A program made the position numbers and the translations under genes. A DNA stretch of 64,000 bases from Planctomycetota bacterium (GTDB taxonomy: Bacteria > Planctomycetota > J058 > JAJDCQ01): assembly GCA_029260755.1 (NCBI GenBank), contig JAJDCQ010000135.1:35732-99731 (forward strand), in the 5' to 3' direction. Below, piece after piece: positions 43,563-53,174 of this stretch. Numbering within the stretch: the first letter of the stretch is position 1; the number at the start of each line of letters is the position of its first letter. The notes under the pieces are model-generated. The model was given only the letters and a program-made list of their open reading frames with translations, was not told where the DNA came from and made no database searches.

Positions 43563-46454
43563 CTAACCGACGGCCGCGGCGGCCTTCGGCACGCCGGTCT
43601 CGTCGAACTGCAGGTAGCGGTAGACCTCTTCCTCCTGGCCGTCGAGCTTCTTGACGACCTCGAAGTAGCGCTCGGGGCTCGGCAGCGCCCCCTCGAGCGC
43701 GACGACGGCGGCCAGCTCGGCGCTGCCGAGGTAGACCTGCGCCCCGCGGCCCATCCGGTTGTTGAAGTTGCGGGTCGAGGTCGAGAAGACCGTGACGTTG
43801 TCCGCCACCCGCGCCTGGTTGCCCATGCACAGGCTGCAGCCCGGGATCTCGGTCCGCGCGCCGGACTTCGCGAACGTCGCGTAGTAGCCCTCGTCGCGGA
43901 GCTGGGCCTCGTCCATCCGCGTCGGCGGGCACACCCAGAGGGTCGAGGTGCTGCGACCGCCCTCGAGGAGCTTCCCGGCCGCCCGGTAGTGCCCGATGTT
44001 GGTCATGCACGACCCGATGAAGACGTCGTGCACCTTCTCCTCGCCGCCCGCATCCGCGATCGCCTCGGAGAGCTTCTTCACGTTGTCCGGGTCGTTCGGG
44101 CAAGCCAGGATCGGCTCGTCGATCTCGGAGAGGTCGATCTCGATCACCTCGGCATACTCGGCGTCCGAGTCGGCCTTCAGGAGCTGCGGGTCGGCGAGCC
44201 AGGCCCGCTGCGCCGCGATCCGCTTCCGGAGCGTGTTCGCGTCCTGGTAGCCGTCCTCGATCATCGACTCGAGCAGCACGACGTTGCTCTTGAGATAGGT
44301 CGCGACCGTCTCCTCCGAGAGCTGGATGCAGGTTGCCTCGGCGCTCCGCTCGGCGGCGGCGTCGGTCAGCTCGAACGCCTGCTCGAGCATCAGGTCGGGC
44401 AGCCCCTCCATCTCGAGGATCCGGCCGTTGAAGCAGTTGACCTTGTCCTTGCTCCCGACCGAGACGAGCCCCTTCTTGATCGCCCAGTAGGGGATCGCGT
44501 TCACGACGTCGCGAAGGGTGATCCCGTCGCGCAGCTCGCCCTTGAACCGGACGAGGATGCTCTCGGGCATGTCGAGGGGGAAGACGCCGAGGGCCGCCGC
44601 GAAGGCGACGAGGCCCGAGCCGGCCGGGAAGCTGATCCCGAGCGGGAATCGGGTGTGGCTGTCGCCGCCGGTGCCGACCGTGTCGGGCACCAGCATCCGG
44701 TTGAGCCAGCTGTGGATGATTCCGTCGCCGGGCCGAAGCGCCACGCCGCCGCGCTCGCCAATGAACATCGGAAGCGTCTTGAACATCTTGATGTCGGCCG
44801 GCTTCGGATACGCTGCCGTGTGGCAGAACGACTGCATGACGAGCGGGCTGAGGAACTTCTGGCAGGCGAGCTCCATCATCTCGTCCGCCGTCATTGGGCC
44901 GGTCGTGTCCTGACTGCCGACGGTCGTCGCCTTCGGCTCGCAGTACTGACCCGGCCGGACACCCTCGAGGCCGGACGCCATCCCGACCATCTTCTGCGCG
45001 AGCGAGAACCCCTTGCCGGTGTCCTCCGGCGGGGTCGGCTTCGCGAACAGGTCGGTCTCCTCGAGCCCGAGCGTCTCGCGCGCCTGCCCGGTGAGCTGGC
45101 GCCCGATGATCGCCATCATCCGGCCGCCGGCCCGCCACTCGTCGGGGACGGTGTTCGGCTCGATCTTGAACGTCGTGATCACGCCGCCCTTCTCGTCGAG
45201 GATCTTGCCGTCGCGGGTGTCGATCGTGATCACCTGGCCGGTCGAGAGCCCGCCGACGTCGCACTCGAGCGGGAGGCCGCCGCTGTCGCGCGTCGTGTTG
45301 AAGAAGATCGGCGCGATCTTGCCGCCGAGGACGACCGCGCCGGTCCGCTTGTTCGGCACGTTCGGGATGTCGTCGCCCATGCACCACATGACCGAGTTGC
45401 ACGCACTCTTGCGGCTGCTGCCGGTGCCGACGACGTCGCCGACGTAGGCGACGGGGTAGCCCTTCTCCTTGAGGCTCTTGATCGTCGCGAGCCCTTCGGG
45501 GTCGAGCGACTCGAGCATGGCGAGGGCGTGGAGGGGGATGTCGGGGCGCGTCGCCGCGTGCGGCGCGGGCGACAGGTCGTCGGTGTTCGTCTCGCCGTCG
45601 ACCTTGAAGACGGTGACCGTGATCCGCGCCGGGAGCGGGTCGCGCGAGGTGAACCACTCGCCCTTCGCCCAGGCGTCCATGATCCGCGCCGCGTGCTCGT
45701 TGCCGGCCTCGCGGAGCTCGTCGATCTCCTCGAAGACGTCGTTCGCGAGCACCATCCGCGAGAGCTCATCGGCCGCCTTGCCGGCGAGCGTCTCGTGCGA
45801 GAGGAGCTGCACGAGCGGGGCGAGGTTGAAGCCGCCGCGCATCGTCCCGAGCAGCTCGACCGCCTGCTCGGGCGTGACGAGGGGGGACTCGTGCCGGCCG
45901 AACGCGACGCCGGCGAGGAAGTCGACCTTGACCTTGGCGGCCGGATCGACGCCGGGCGCCACCCGCTCCGCGAGGAGGTGCATCAGCTGCTGCTCCTTCC
46001 CGGCGGGCGGCTTCGCCAGGAGCGAGGCGAGCGCCTCGACCTGACCCGGGTGGAGCGGGATCGGCGGGATCCCGAGCTTGGCGCGGTCCTTCTCGTGCTC
46101 GTGGTAGGCGATCAGGAAGGTCGCGGGCCCGATCGACGGCGCCTTCTCGGCCGCCTCGGCCACCTTCGGGGTCGCCTTGCGCGCGACGAGGCCCTCGTAG
46201 TCCTCGCCGTTGCGCTCGTCGAAGCCGTCGGAGCTGTCGCCCCGGACCGCATTCATGCCGACGAGCTCCTCGTCGATGCGCGCGACGATGTACTCGTCGT
46301 CGTAGCCGAGCTTGCGGCCCGCGCGAAGGATGTTGCCGTACTCCTCATCGGAGAGGCGACGGTCCTGCTCGATCGTCGGCTTGATGACGAGCTCGGAGAG
46401 GATCGCGTCGCGATCGTCGGCGTTGAGATTGGCGAGGACCTGGACGAGGCTCAT
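43563..46454 (-). CDS. acnB: Aconitate hydratase B
   Basis: A 963-aa aconitase of the AcnB type. The order of domains is that of AcnB, not AcnA: an N-terminal HEAT-like region (about 150 residues), the swivel domain early in the chain (VTVFKVDGETNTDDLSPAPH, then GTGSSRKSACNSVMWCMG), then the catalytic core. Cluster Cys ligands lie near residue 815 (IGSCMTNIGHYRAAG) and near 872 and 875 (CSLCMGNQARV). GGDSHTRFPLGISFPAGSGL is the active-site stretch. It is about 100 residues longer than E. coli AcnB (865 aa). The start at 46454 has AGAGGAG 8 bases upstream. AcnB enzymes also bind mRNA when the cluster is lost; whether this one does is unknown. Confidence 0.95.
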   Translation of the reverse strand: MSLVQVLANLNADDRDAILSELVIKPTIEQDRRLSDEEYGNILRAGRKLGYDDEYIVARIDEELVGMNAVRGDSSDGFDERNGEDYEGLVARKATPKVAEAAEKAPSIGPATFLIAYHEHEKDRAKLGIPPIPLHPGQVEALASLLAKPPAGKEQQLMHLLAERVAPGVDPAAKVKVDFLAGVAFGRHESPLVTPEQAVELLGTMRGGFNLAPLVQLLSHETLAGKAADELSRMVLANDVFEEIDELREAGNEHAARIMDAWAKGEWFTSRDPLPARITVTVFKVDGETNTDDLSPAPHAATRPDIPLHALAMLESLDPEGLATIKSLKEKGYPVAYVGDVVGTGSSRKSACNSVMWCMGDDIPNVPNKRTGAVVLGGKIAPIFFNTTRDSGGLPLECDVGGLSTGQVITIDTRDGKILDEKGGVITTFKIEPNTVPDEWRAGGRMMAIIGRQLTGQARETLGLEETDLFAKPTPPEDTGKGFSLAQKMVGMASGLEGVRPGQYCEPKATTVGSQDTTGPMTADEMMELACQKFLSPLVMQSFCHTAAYPKPADIKMFKTLPMFIGERGGVALRPGDGIIHSWLNRMLVPDTVGTGGDSHTRFPLGISFPAGSGLVAFAAALGVFPLDMPESILVRFKGELRDGITLRDVVNAIPYWAIKKGLVSVGSKDKVNCFNGRILEMEGLPDLMLEQAFELTDAAAERSAEATCIQLSEETVATYLKSNVVLLESMIEDGYQDANTLRKRIAAQRAWLADPQLLKADSDAEYAEVIEIDLSEIDEPILACPNDPDNVKKLSEAIADAGGEEKVHDVFIGSCMTNIGHYRAAGKLLEGGRSTSTLWVCPPTRMDEAQLRDEGYYATFAKSGARTEIPGCSLCMGNQARVADNVTVFSTSTRNFNNRMGRGAQVYLGSAELAAVVALEGALPSPERYFEVVKKLDGQEEEVYRYLQFDETGVPKAAAAVG

Positions 46455-46573
46455 GGGGTTCGCTCCTCTGGGGTTGGGACGCCGGGCGACGGCCCGGGGA
46501 CGCCCGATCATGCCCAGGGGCGCCGGAAGCATCAACCGAAGCGGAGCGGGATTCCGCGACCGTCGCGACGCCC

Positions 46574-47305
46574 TCAGGGACGGGCGGGACGGGTCCCCAC
46601 CCGGACCGAGGCGTCCCGAACCCGAACCTCGAAGGGCGTGTCAGGATCGGTCCGGTGACGGAGGTAGTCGTCGAGCGGGAAGCGGGCCTCGCCCCTCCAG
46701 TCGGTCGGCCGCTCGTCGACCACCCGCCCGCGCACCGGGTCGAACAGCAGAACCGGCTCGCCCGCGAGCGGGAAGCGCTCGGGCTCCCAGCGATCGAGGC
46801 CGGCCAGGAGATCGGTCCGGAACGGCCCGAGGATCCCCGGCGGGAGCGGGCAGGTGAGCTCCTCCTGGAGCTGCAGGAGCGGAACCGCCGCGAGGAGCAT
46901 CGCCCCGGCGTAGCCGAGGTCCTTCGCCCAGGCGCTGCTGACGAAGGGGAGCACCGGGATCAGGACCAGGTCGAGCACCCCGACGAGCGGCTCGACGAAG
47001 ACGTCGATGAACGGGTTGTAGATGAGCTGCGTCCTGCTGCTCTCCGGGTGCACGCGACGGGCGCCGTCGGCCGTCGCGACGACGACGAGGACGCGCTCGC
47101 GGCCGTCGGGGGCCAGGTCGGTCCGCGCCTCGAGCGTCAGCGTCTCGACGCGTCGGGTCGGCTCGAGCCAGTCGTAGGGCTCGAGCCACACCGATTCGGT
47201 CGTCGTCACGATCCCGAGGTCGAGCTCCTCGGTGACGATGCAGCCGGGTGTTGTGACGACCGAGAGGAGCGCGAGCGACGCGAGTGCGATCGGGCGGCGA
47301 TTCAT
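46574..47305 (-). CDS. Predicted lipoprotein
   Basis: A 243-aa protein with the signal MNRRPIALASLALLSVVTTP ending in the lipobox TTPGC (Cys22). The mature part contains an inner hydrophobic stretch (about 108-145: PLVGVLDLVLIPVLPFVSS and YAGAMLLAAVPLL) that may be membrane-associated. The rest is beta-like with Trp- and Pro-rich segments (VWLEPYDWLEPTRR). No known domain was recognised. The ATG at 47305 was chosen for the lipoprotein signal and an upstream GGGAG. It is divergent from the exported protein at 47472 and lies upstream of acnB on the same strand. Confidence 0.65.
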   Translation of the reverse strand: MNRRPIALASLALLSVVTTPGCIVTEELDLGIVTTTESVWLEPYDWLEPTRRVETLTLEARTDLAPDGRERVLVVVATADGARRVHPESSRTQLIYNPFIDVFVEPLVGVLDLVLIPVLPFVSSAWAKDLGYAGAMLLAAVPLLQLQEELTCPLPPGILGPFRTDLLAGLDRWEPERFPLAGEPVLLFDPVRGRVVDERPTDWRGEARFPLDDYLRHRTDPDTPFEVRVRDASVRVGTRPARP

Positions 47306-47471
47306 GCGGGGAGCTCCCGATGGTGAGGATCGAACACGAGGGAGGCGGGGACGATCCTGGATCGCAACGCCCGTGCCGCCCCGGCGCCGCGGGGTCGTTA
47401 CGGTCCCGTTACCCCGCTCCCGGACGCCACCGGGTAGAACGGTGCCCGACCGAAAGCGGAGGAGACACGCG

Positions 47472-48581
47472 ATGCTCAGAATGACGAACGTGCCCGGGAT
47501 CGGGCTTCTGGTGGCCGGGCTCACGATCGCCGCGGCCGGCGGCGGACCGGCGAGGGCGGACGACGCCGCCGGCGTGACCCGGCTCGACGACGCCCCGGTC
47601 CGGCGGGGCCTCGCCCTGCACCTCGTGCCCGGCGAGGGTCCCCAGCGCGACGCCCCGCGCCGCTCGCTCCGCGAGCTCGGCGCCGCGATCGGCGAGCCGC
47701 TCATCGCCGCGGACGACGTCCGCGGCTGGGACCCGGAGACCGGGACGCTGTTCCTCACGGCCGACGGGGCGGCCGCCCTCGCGAAGCTCCGCGACGCCGG
47801 CCCGACTTCGCTGGCTCGCGCGTTCGTCCTCGTCGCCGACGGCGAGCCGCTCCTCGTGGGGCTCTTCTTCTCGAACATCATGAGCTCGACCTGCGACGAC
47901 CCGGTGATCATCCTCGACGACGTCGGCGAGAGGACGGTCGTGCAGCGGTCCTACCACGGGCGCACGACCGGCCCCGACCCGCGCCGCGACCCGCGCCTCC
48001 GGGCGGCCGCGGTCGGCGCGATGGCCGCCGCCGAGCTCCGCGGCGAGCTCACCGGGATCGTCGCCGGATACGGCAAGGGCGATGGCGTCGACTGGCGCGC
48101 GATGAACGCGGAGACGCTCATCGCCCGCCTCGCCGGCGAGAAGATCCCCTCGCGCCGCATGGCGATCGTCGCGACCCTCGGCCTCGACCACGCCGGGCGC
48201 GCCGACGCGGTCGACGCCCTCCGCGCCCTCGCCGCCGACGGAAAGGCGAACCCCTCCGACCGGGTCCTCGCCGGCGCCGGCCTCGCCCTGCGCGGCGCCC
48301 CGGCCGACGCCCGTCCGGCGCGCCCCGTCCTGCGCCAGGTCCTGGCCGACCGCTCGTTCGCGTCGACCGCGTCGGGCAAGGAGCTCGGGTGGGCCGCGCT
48401 CGGCCTGGCGCTCATCGCCGATCTCGAGAGCCGCGACGCCGTCCAGAAGCACGTCCAGTGCCGGATGCCGTTCAGCGAGGGCACCCGGATCGGCGCGCTG
48501 CTCCTCGACGCCCACGCCGAGGTGGCGGCGGCGCGCGCGAAGGCGACGCCGACCCCGAAGAAGATCCGAAGCGACTGGTAG
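47472..48581 (+). CDS. Exported protein with HEAT-like helical repeats
   Basis: A 369-aa protein with a signal peptide (MLRMTNVPGIGLLVAGLTIA, cleavage after ARA near residue 29). After a mixed alpha/beta part (about 30-170) with FSNIMSSTCDDPVIILDD, the rest is helical with a HEAT/armadillo-like pattern (RRMAIVATLGLDHAGRADAV, DRVLAGAGLALRGAPADA, ELGWAALGLALIADLESRDA). A GCGGAGGAG ribosome site precedes the ATG. It is probably periplasmic, with a protein-binding scaffold; function is unknown. It converges on the vWA gene with only 37 bases between the two stops, and these bases contain a duplicated GTAGGCGGCGCGC. Confidence 0.68.
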   Translation: MLRMTNVPGIGLLVAGLTIAAAGGGPARADDAAGVTRLDDAPVRRGLALHLVPGEGPQRDAPRRSLRELGAAIGEPLIAADDVRGWDPETGTLFLTADGAAALAKLRDAGPTSLARAFVLVADGEPLLVGLFFSNIMSSTCDDPVIILDDVGERTVVQRSYHGRTTGPDPRRDPRLRAAAVGAMAAAELRGELTGIVAGYGKGDGVDWRAMNAETLIARLAGEKIPSRRMAIVATLGLDHAGRADAVDALRALAADGKANPSDRVLAGAGLALRGAPADARPARPVLRQVLADRSFASTASGKELGWAALGLALIADLESRDAVQKHVQCRMPFSEGTRIGALLLDAHAEVAAARAKATPTPKKIRSDW

Positions 48582-48618
48582 GCGTAGGCGGCGCGCGTAG
48601 GCGGCGCGCGCTCGCGCG

Positions 48619-51408
48619 TCAGTCGTCGTCGGGGCGCTCGGTCGCGAACGTGCGACCGCGGCCCGTCTCATCGAGCCCGAGCTCGGCCTCGTCGACGCGC
48701 GCGTACCAGCTCTCGACCTCGAGCACCTGACGGGCGCGCCCCTTCTTCGTGCCGGCCGGGCTCCGGAGCTCGAGCTCGGTCAGGCGGCGGAGGACGTCGA
48801 ACGCCGACGCCATGAACATCCCGTCGTCCCAGCGGAGCGACGCGATGACGAGATCGAGCCCGCGGGCGTCGGTCATCTCGCCGAAGAGCCGGTAGAGGTT
48901 GCGGCGCCGCATCCCCGAGGCCCGCTCGAGAACGGGGTGGAGCGCGACGGCGAGGTCCGCCCGGGTCGGCTTCGAGAGGGCGCGGACCCGGTTGACCATC
49001 ATCCGCAGCTCCGGCCGGGTCCCGTTCTCGAGGAGGTCGACGACGATCGCCATCGCCTCGGGGTGGAGGCCCCTCCCCTCGTCGCGCGACGGGTCGGCAG
49101 CCTCCGCTGCGCCCACCCGCGCGCCGAGGACCAGCTCGAGCGGCAGCCGCGACGCGGTCACGAGGCGACGGAACCGGGTGTCGGGCAGGGTGGAGCAGGT
49201 GTCGACGAGGAGCGCGGAGGCGCGCGACCGGAGCGCCTCGGAGCCGGCGTCCTCGAGCGGGGCCGGGCCGAGGGCGGTCTCGAAGACGGCCTCGAACGCG
49301 TCGGGGTGGAGCTCGGACAGCGTGGCGATCACGGCTCGACGCAGCTCGGCCGGCGCGTCGATCTCCGCGCCGATCGTCTCGCCAGCGTCGTCGTCGGGCT
49401 CATCCACATCCCCGGCGAGCACCACGCGATCGAGGAGCGTCCGCCCGAGCGCCGCCTGGTCGGCGACGCCGAGGTCCTCGACGCAGCGCCGCCGGAGCTC
49501 GGCGTCGTCGAGGAGCCGCTCGGCGACCCGGCTCCGGGCGGCGTAGTCGCCCTCGAGGAACGTCCGGATCGCGATCTCGAGGCTGCCGCCGCGGTCGGCG
49601 AGGCACCGTTCGCGGAAGCCGTCGTCCGCGCGCATCTGCTGCGCGACGAGGCCGCTCACGGCGGCCTGGAGGCGCGGATCGGCGATCGCGAGGCACGCCC
49701 GCCGGAACGCGTCGTCGTCCTCCATGCGAGCGGCGAGATGCGTCTCCAGCGCCAAAGTCGGGCGGGTCGCGTAGGCCTCGATGAGCGTGATCGGGTAGAG
49801 CCGCTCGGCGTCGTCTCGGACGAGCTCGTCGAGGACGTGGGAGGACGCATCGGTCCCGAGGCGGGCGAGCGCCCAGGCGAGGTCGGCGAGCTGCACGCCG
49901 AGGGACGTCGTCCCGACCGGGCTCCTGGCGCGGTCGACGAGCGCGACGAGGGCGACCTCCGCGGCGACGACGCGCTCGCGACCGAGGTAACGGACGACCG
50001 AGGCGAGGGCGTGGCCGCGGCGCTCGGCGGCGGTGAGGCTCGCCGGCGGCAGCGGACGACCGAGGGCGAAGGCGATCCGCTCGGGCGCGTCGACCATCTC
50101 GACCGACTCGGGGTGCTGGGCGACGAGCCAGAGGAGCGCCACGAGCGCCTCGTCGGTCACGCCGCCGCGGAGGTAGGTGAGGAGCGCGTCGAGGCGCTCC
50201 GCCGGCGCGATCGACTCGTCGCGCGCCGACGCGAGGAGCGCCGCGGCCGCGTTCGGGTCGACCAGCCCGAGCTCGGGGACCCAGCGGCCGGCCACCGCCT
50301 CGGGGTTCTCGGCGACCCACGCGGCCACCTCGGGGCCGACGTCCTTCCCGAACGCGAGGCGGATGAGCGCCTGCCCGATGGAGGCCTCCTGCCCGGCGAC
50401 GAGCGACTCGCCGGCGCCCGCCTGGGCGATCTCGGGGTAGCTCTCGACGGGCGTGCTCGCCGCGCTGTAGGTGGAGACGATCAGCTTCGGGTCGCCCTTG
50501 CGCGCCTTGCGGACGGCGCGGAGCGCGACGGCCCGGTCCCGGGAGTCGGGCGGCTCGTCGCCGACGAGGACGATCGCGTGCCACGCGCCGGAACGCCAGC
50601 CGATCGACGGCTCGAGGGCGCGCATCAGGGCCGCCTCGACGCACTCGTCGCCGCCGCCCTCGGTGGCGAGAACCTCGAGCTCGCCGGTCACGAGCGCGAG
50701 GTCGCGGGTCAGCCCGCGGGTGTCGACGACGTCGCTGTTGTAGGTGATGAAGCCGACGCGGACGTCGGGGACGAGGGCGCCGATCAGCTCGACGACCCCG
50801 CGAACGTCGGCTTTGTTCTGCTCGAGCGTGTCGCTCATGCTGCCGCTGATGTCGAAGCAGACGACGATGTCGAGCCCGTCGGTGCGGAAGCGGCGGAGCC
50901 CCTTCCGGGCGCCCTCGCTCACCGAGCTCTCGATCACGCCGCCGCCCTCGGCCGCGCCGAAGGTCTCGCCCGGGCCGCCCCCGAGGCCGACGACGACGGG
51001 GCCGAGCTCCACCGGCTCGCCGGACTCGGCCGCCGGCGCGGCGCGGCCGGTGGCGGCGCCCTTCGCCTTCACGTCGCGCTCGACCTCGTCGGGCGTCTCG
51101 ACGTGGTCGGCCGGGTCGTCGGTCGGGACGGGGAGCCCGTCGGTCTGCAGCTCGCGGACGAAGCCCTCGACGTCGATCGGCGCCTCCTCGAGCTCGGGCG
51201 GCGGGGGCAGCGGCACCTCGAGGCGAACGTGGATGACGGCCTCGGTCTCGGGCGGTGGCGTGCGGACGATCTGAACGGCGAGGAAGCCCGAGACAATGAG
51301 ATGGATGGCGACGCTGATGATGATGGCCCAGGGCGTGCGCTTCACCGCCCCCGATCGGCGTCGCACGAGGACGGTCGGACGGATGGCGTTCTGCGGCGCG
51401 CTCGGCAT
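48619..51408 (-). CDS. Membrane-anchored vWA-domain protein with long helical repeat tail
   Basis: A 929-aa protein. One membrane helix at about 27-47 (AIIISVAIHLIVSGFLAVQIV) leaves a short basic cytoplasmic tip. A Pro/Glu-rich spacer (about 50-170) follows, then a vWA domain (about 176-360) with an intact MIDAS (DISGS: Asp186, Ser188, Ser190), so metal-dependent binding is possible. The remaining about 550 residues are helical and HEAT-like. The first 60 residues (TPPPETEAVIHVRLEVPLPPPP) resemble the arm of TonB-like energy transducers, though no TonB box or C-terminal TonB fold was seen. The ATG at 51408 begins the tip; open sequence upstream is antisense to the next gene. Function unknown. 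Confidence 0.75.
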   Translation of the reverse strand: MPSAPQNAIRPTVLVRRRSGAVKRTPWAIIISVAIHLIVSGFLAVQIVRTPPPETEAVIHVRLEVPLPPPPELEEAPIDVEGFVRELQTDGLPVPTDDPADHVETPDEVERDVKAKGAATGRAAPAAESGEPVELGPVVVGLGGGPGETFGAAEGGGVIESSVSEGARKGLRRFRTDGLDIVVCFDISGSMSDTLEQNKADVRGVVELIGALVPDVRVGFITYNSDVVDTRGLTRDLALVTGELEVLATEGGGDECVEAALMRALEPSIGWRSGAWHAIVLVGDEPPDSRDRAVALRAVRKARKGDPKLIVSTYSAASTPVESYPEIAQAGAGESLVAGQEASIGQALIRLAFGKDVGPEVAAWVAENPEAVAGRWVPELGLVDPNAAAALLASARDESIAPAERLDALLTYLRGGVTDEALVALLWLVAQHPESVEMVDAPERIAFALGRPLPPASLTAAERRGHALASVVRYLGRERVVAAEVALVALVDRARSPVGTTSLGVQLADLAWALARLGTDASSHVLDELVRDDAERLYPITLIEAYATRPTLALETHLAARMEDDDAFRRACLAIADPRLQAAVSGLVAQQMRADDGFRERCLADRGGSLEIAIRTFLEGDYAARSRVAERLLDDAELRRRCVEDLGVADQAALGRTLLDRVVLAGDVDEPDDDAGETIGAEIDAPAELRRAVIATLSELHPDAFEAVFETALGPAPLEDAGSEALRSRASALLVDTCSTLPDTRFRRLVTASRLPLELVLGARVGAAEAADPSRDEGRGLHPEAMAIVVDLLENGTRPELRMMVNRVRALSKPTRADLAVALHPVLERASGMRRRNLYRLFGEMTDARGLDLVIASLRWDDGMFMASAFDVLRRLTELELRSPAGTKKGRARQVLEVESWYARVDEAELGLDETGRGRTFATERPDDD

Positions 51409-51495
51409 GGTCTGGAACCCTCGGGTTCCTACACTCGCGAGCCGGGGGAGAAGTTCCCGAACGGATGACGAAACCAATACCCGAACATCGCGAAC

Positions 51496-51523
51496 GCCGG
51501 GGCCTCCCCTCGGAGACCCCGGC
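51496..51523 (-). terminator. Possible terminator hairpin after the Spo0M-propeller gene
   Basis: The stem GCCGGGG (51496-51502) pairs with CCCCGGC (51517-51523), with an inner CTCC/GGAG stem and one mismatch. It lies 44 bases after the gene stop on the minus strand, without a clear U-tract. Confidence 0.4.
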
Positions 51524-51566
51524 GCCGGCTGGCTCACCTCGCCATGATGCTCGTGAATGTTCCGGG

Positions 51567-52961
51567 CTAGAGATCCTCCTCGGAGAACGAGGTCTCCAGC
51601 CCATCGACGGTCACGCCGTGGACGCGTCCGTCGTTGGTGATCGCGACGATGCGCTCGTCGTCGAGCCAGGTGGCGAACTCGACGTGGTCGAGGATGTCGC
51701 GGGTGAACGCCCGGATCGGCTCGCCGTCGGTGCCGACCACCCAGAGGAGGCCCGAGCAGTCGTTCACGACGATGCGCGATCCGTCGGGCGACAGCGTCGC
51801 GTTGGTCTTGAAGTGCTCGCACGAGTACTCGGTCTCGCCGATCTGGCGGACGCCCTTCTGGCCGGGGACGTCGAAGTTGGCCGTCAGCTTCAGCTTCGGG
51901 TCGAGGATCGCCACGTCGTCGTGGCCGTCGACGAGGAGCGTCTCGCCGTCCTCGCCGAGGCGGAGGTCGTGGGCGTTGTACACCTCGACGCTCTTCTTCG
52001 CCTTGAGGCTCTTGCCGCTCACGAGGGTGACCCGGTTCGCGTTCGGGTCGGCGACGTAGAAGCGGTTCGTGCCGGGGACGGCGGCGACGCTCGAGACGTA
52101 GAGCTCGCTCGGGTCGTCGCGGCCGTCGTCGAGCTTGCGGATCTTCTTCTTCAGGGCGGCCGTCTCGGGGTCGAGGATGAGGACCCTCTCGGTGGCGGCG
52201 GCGACGATCGCCGAGCCGTCGCCGAGGAACGCGAGCCCATCGACGTAGGCGCCGACCGCGACCGGATCGCCGACCTCGCCGGTGACCGGGTCGATGAAGG
52301 CGACGTTCTTCTGGCCGTCGGCGGCGATGATCCGGTCCCCGTCGGGATGGACCGCGAGGGTGCGGCCGAAGTCGTGCAGGCGCCAGCGCTCGCTCCCGTC
52401 GGCCTCGCGGCAGACGAGGCCGCCGTCGTTCCACTGGGTGACGAAGCCGTCGGGGAGGCGGTGGACGCGGAAGTCACCGCGGACCGAGCTGTGGCGGAAG
52501 CTGCGCTCGTGCTCGATGAGGAAGTGCTCCTCGAGGCTCTCGCCGGCCGCGTCGTCGTCCTCGTCGTGGATCTTCACGTCGATCTCCGCCTCGGGGTCCC
52601 AGCCGGGAACATCGGCGGACGCGACGACCTGCCACTTCGTGTCGCCACCGGTCGGGTCGGCGTCCTTCGGGATCTGGATCTCGAACGGGATGGTGAACGA
52701 GGCCTCGGGGGCGAGCTCGAGGCCGCCCATCGGGAGGGAGACCTCCGCGACGCGGTCGCGGTTCGTCATGTCGTCCTCCTCCTCGAGCTTGACGACGGCG
52801 ACCTCCACCCCGCTGACCGGAAGCTCCCGCGACCCGCCCGTGACGGTGACGTGGCCCCGCACGATCGCGCCGCGGCCGAAGGCCTTCTTGCCCTCGATCT
52901 CCGCCGTGACGGTGGGCTGGCCGACGCCGACCATGCCGAGAAGACTGCTCAGGAATCCCAT
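51567..52961 (-). CDS. Spo0M-like arrestin-fold domain fused to a beta-propeller
   Basis: A 464-aa protein. Residues 1-140 match the sporulation-control protein Spo0M pattern: MGFLSSLLGMVGVGQPTVTA, a RGHVTVTGG strand, SGVEVAVVKLEEEDD and FTIPFEIQIPKDADPTGGDT. From about 165 to the end are propeller-like repeats (RTLAVHPDGDRIIAADGQKN, VLILDPETAALKKKIRKL, ATLSPDGSRIVVNDCSG). No signal peptide or membrane helix is seen, so it is cytoplasmic. Spo0M is an arrestin-like scaffold in Bacillus; standalone forms are common in many bacteria, but fusion to a propeller is not one I know. It may be a signalling scaffold (inference). The gene is divergent from the LRR protein gene. Confidence 0.8.
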   Translation of the reverse strand: MGFLSSLLGMVGVGQPTVTAEIEGKKAFGRGAIVRGHVTVTGGSRELPVSGVEVAVVKLEEEDDMTNRDRVAEVSLPMGGLELAPEASFTIPFEIQIPKDADPTGGDTKWQVVASADVPGWDPEAEIDVKIHDEDDDAAGESLEEHFLIEHERSFRHSSVRGDFRVHRLPDGFVTQWNDGGLVCREADGSERWRLHDFGRTLAVHPDGDRIIAADGQKNVAFIDPVTGEVGDPVAVGAYVDGLAFLGDGSAIVAAATERVLILDPETAALKKKIRKLDDGRDDPSELYVSSVAAVPGTNRFYVADPNANRVTLVSGKSLKAKKSVEVYNAHDLRLGEDGETLLVDGHDDVAILDPKLKLTANFDVPGQKGVRQIGETEYSCEHFKTNATLSPDGSRIVVNDCSGLLWVVGTDGEPIRAFTRDILDHVEFATWLDDERIVAITNDGRVHGVTVDGLETSFSEEDL

Positions 52962-53174
52962 GCTCTTGCCTCCAAGGTTCTTTCTGCTAGAGAACTTCCG
53001 TCGCTCCGCGGGGCGTGCTCCTGCCGTCCCGTCACCTCCTGTTGGGTGAAGCGGAGGAATCGTCTAGAAACGGCGGGCGGAAGGCGGAGAATCGGACGAG
53101 TTGCCAAACGCCGGCCGGCGACCGCGGAATGGGGTCCCCTGATCCCCGCGACCCCACCGAGAGGAGTGACCGCC

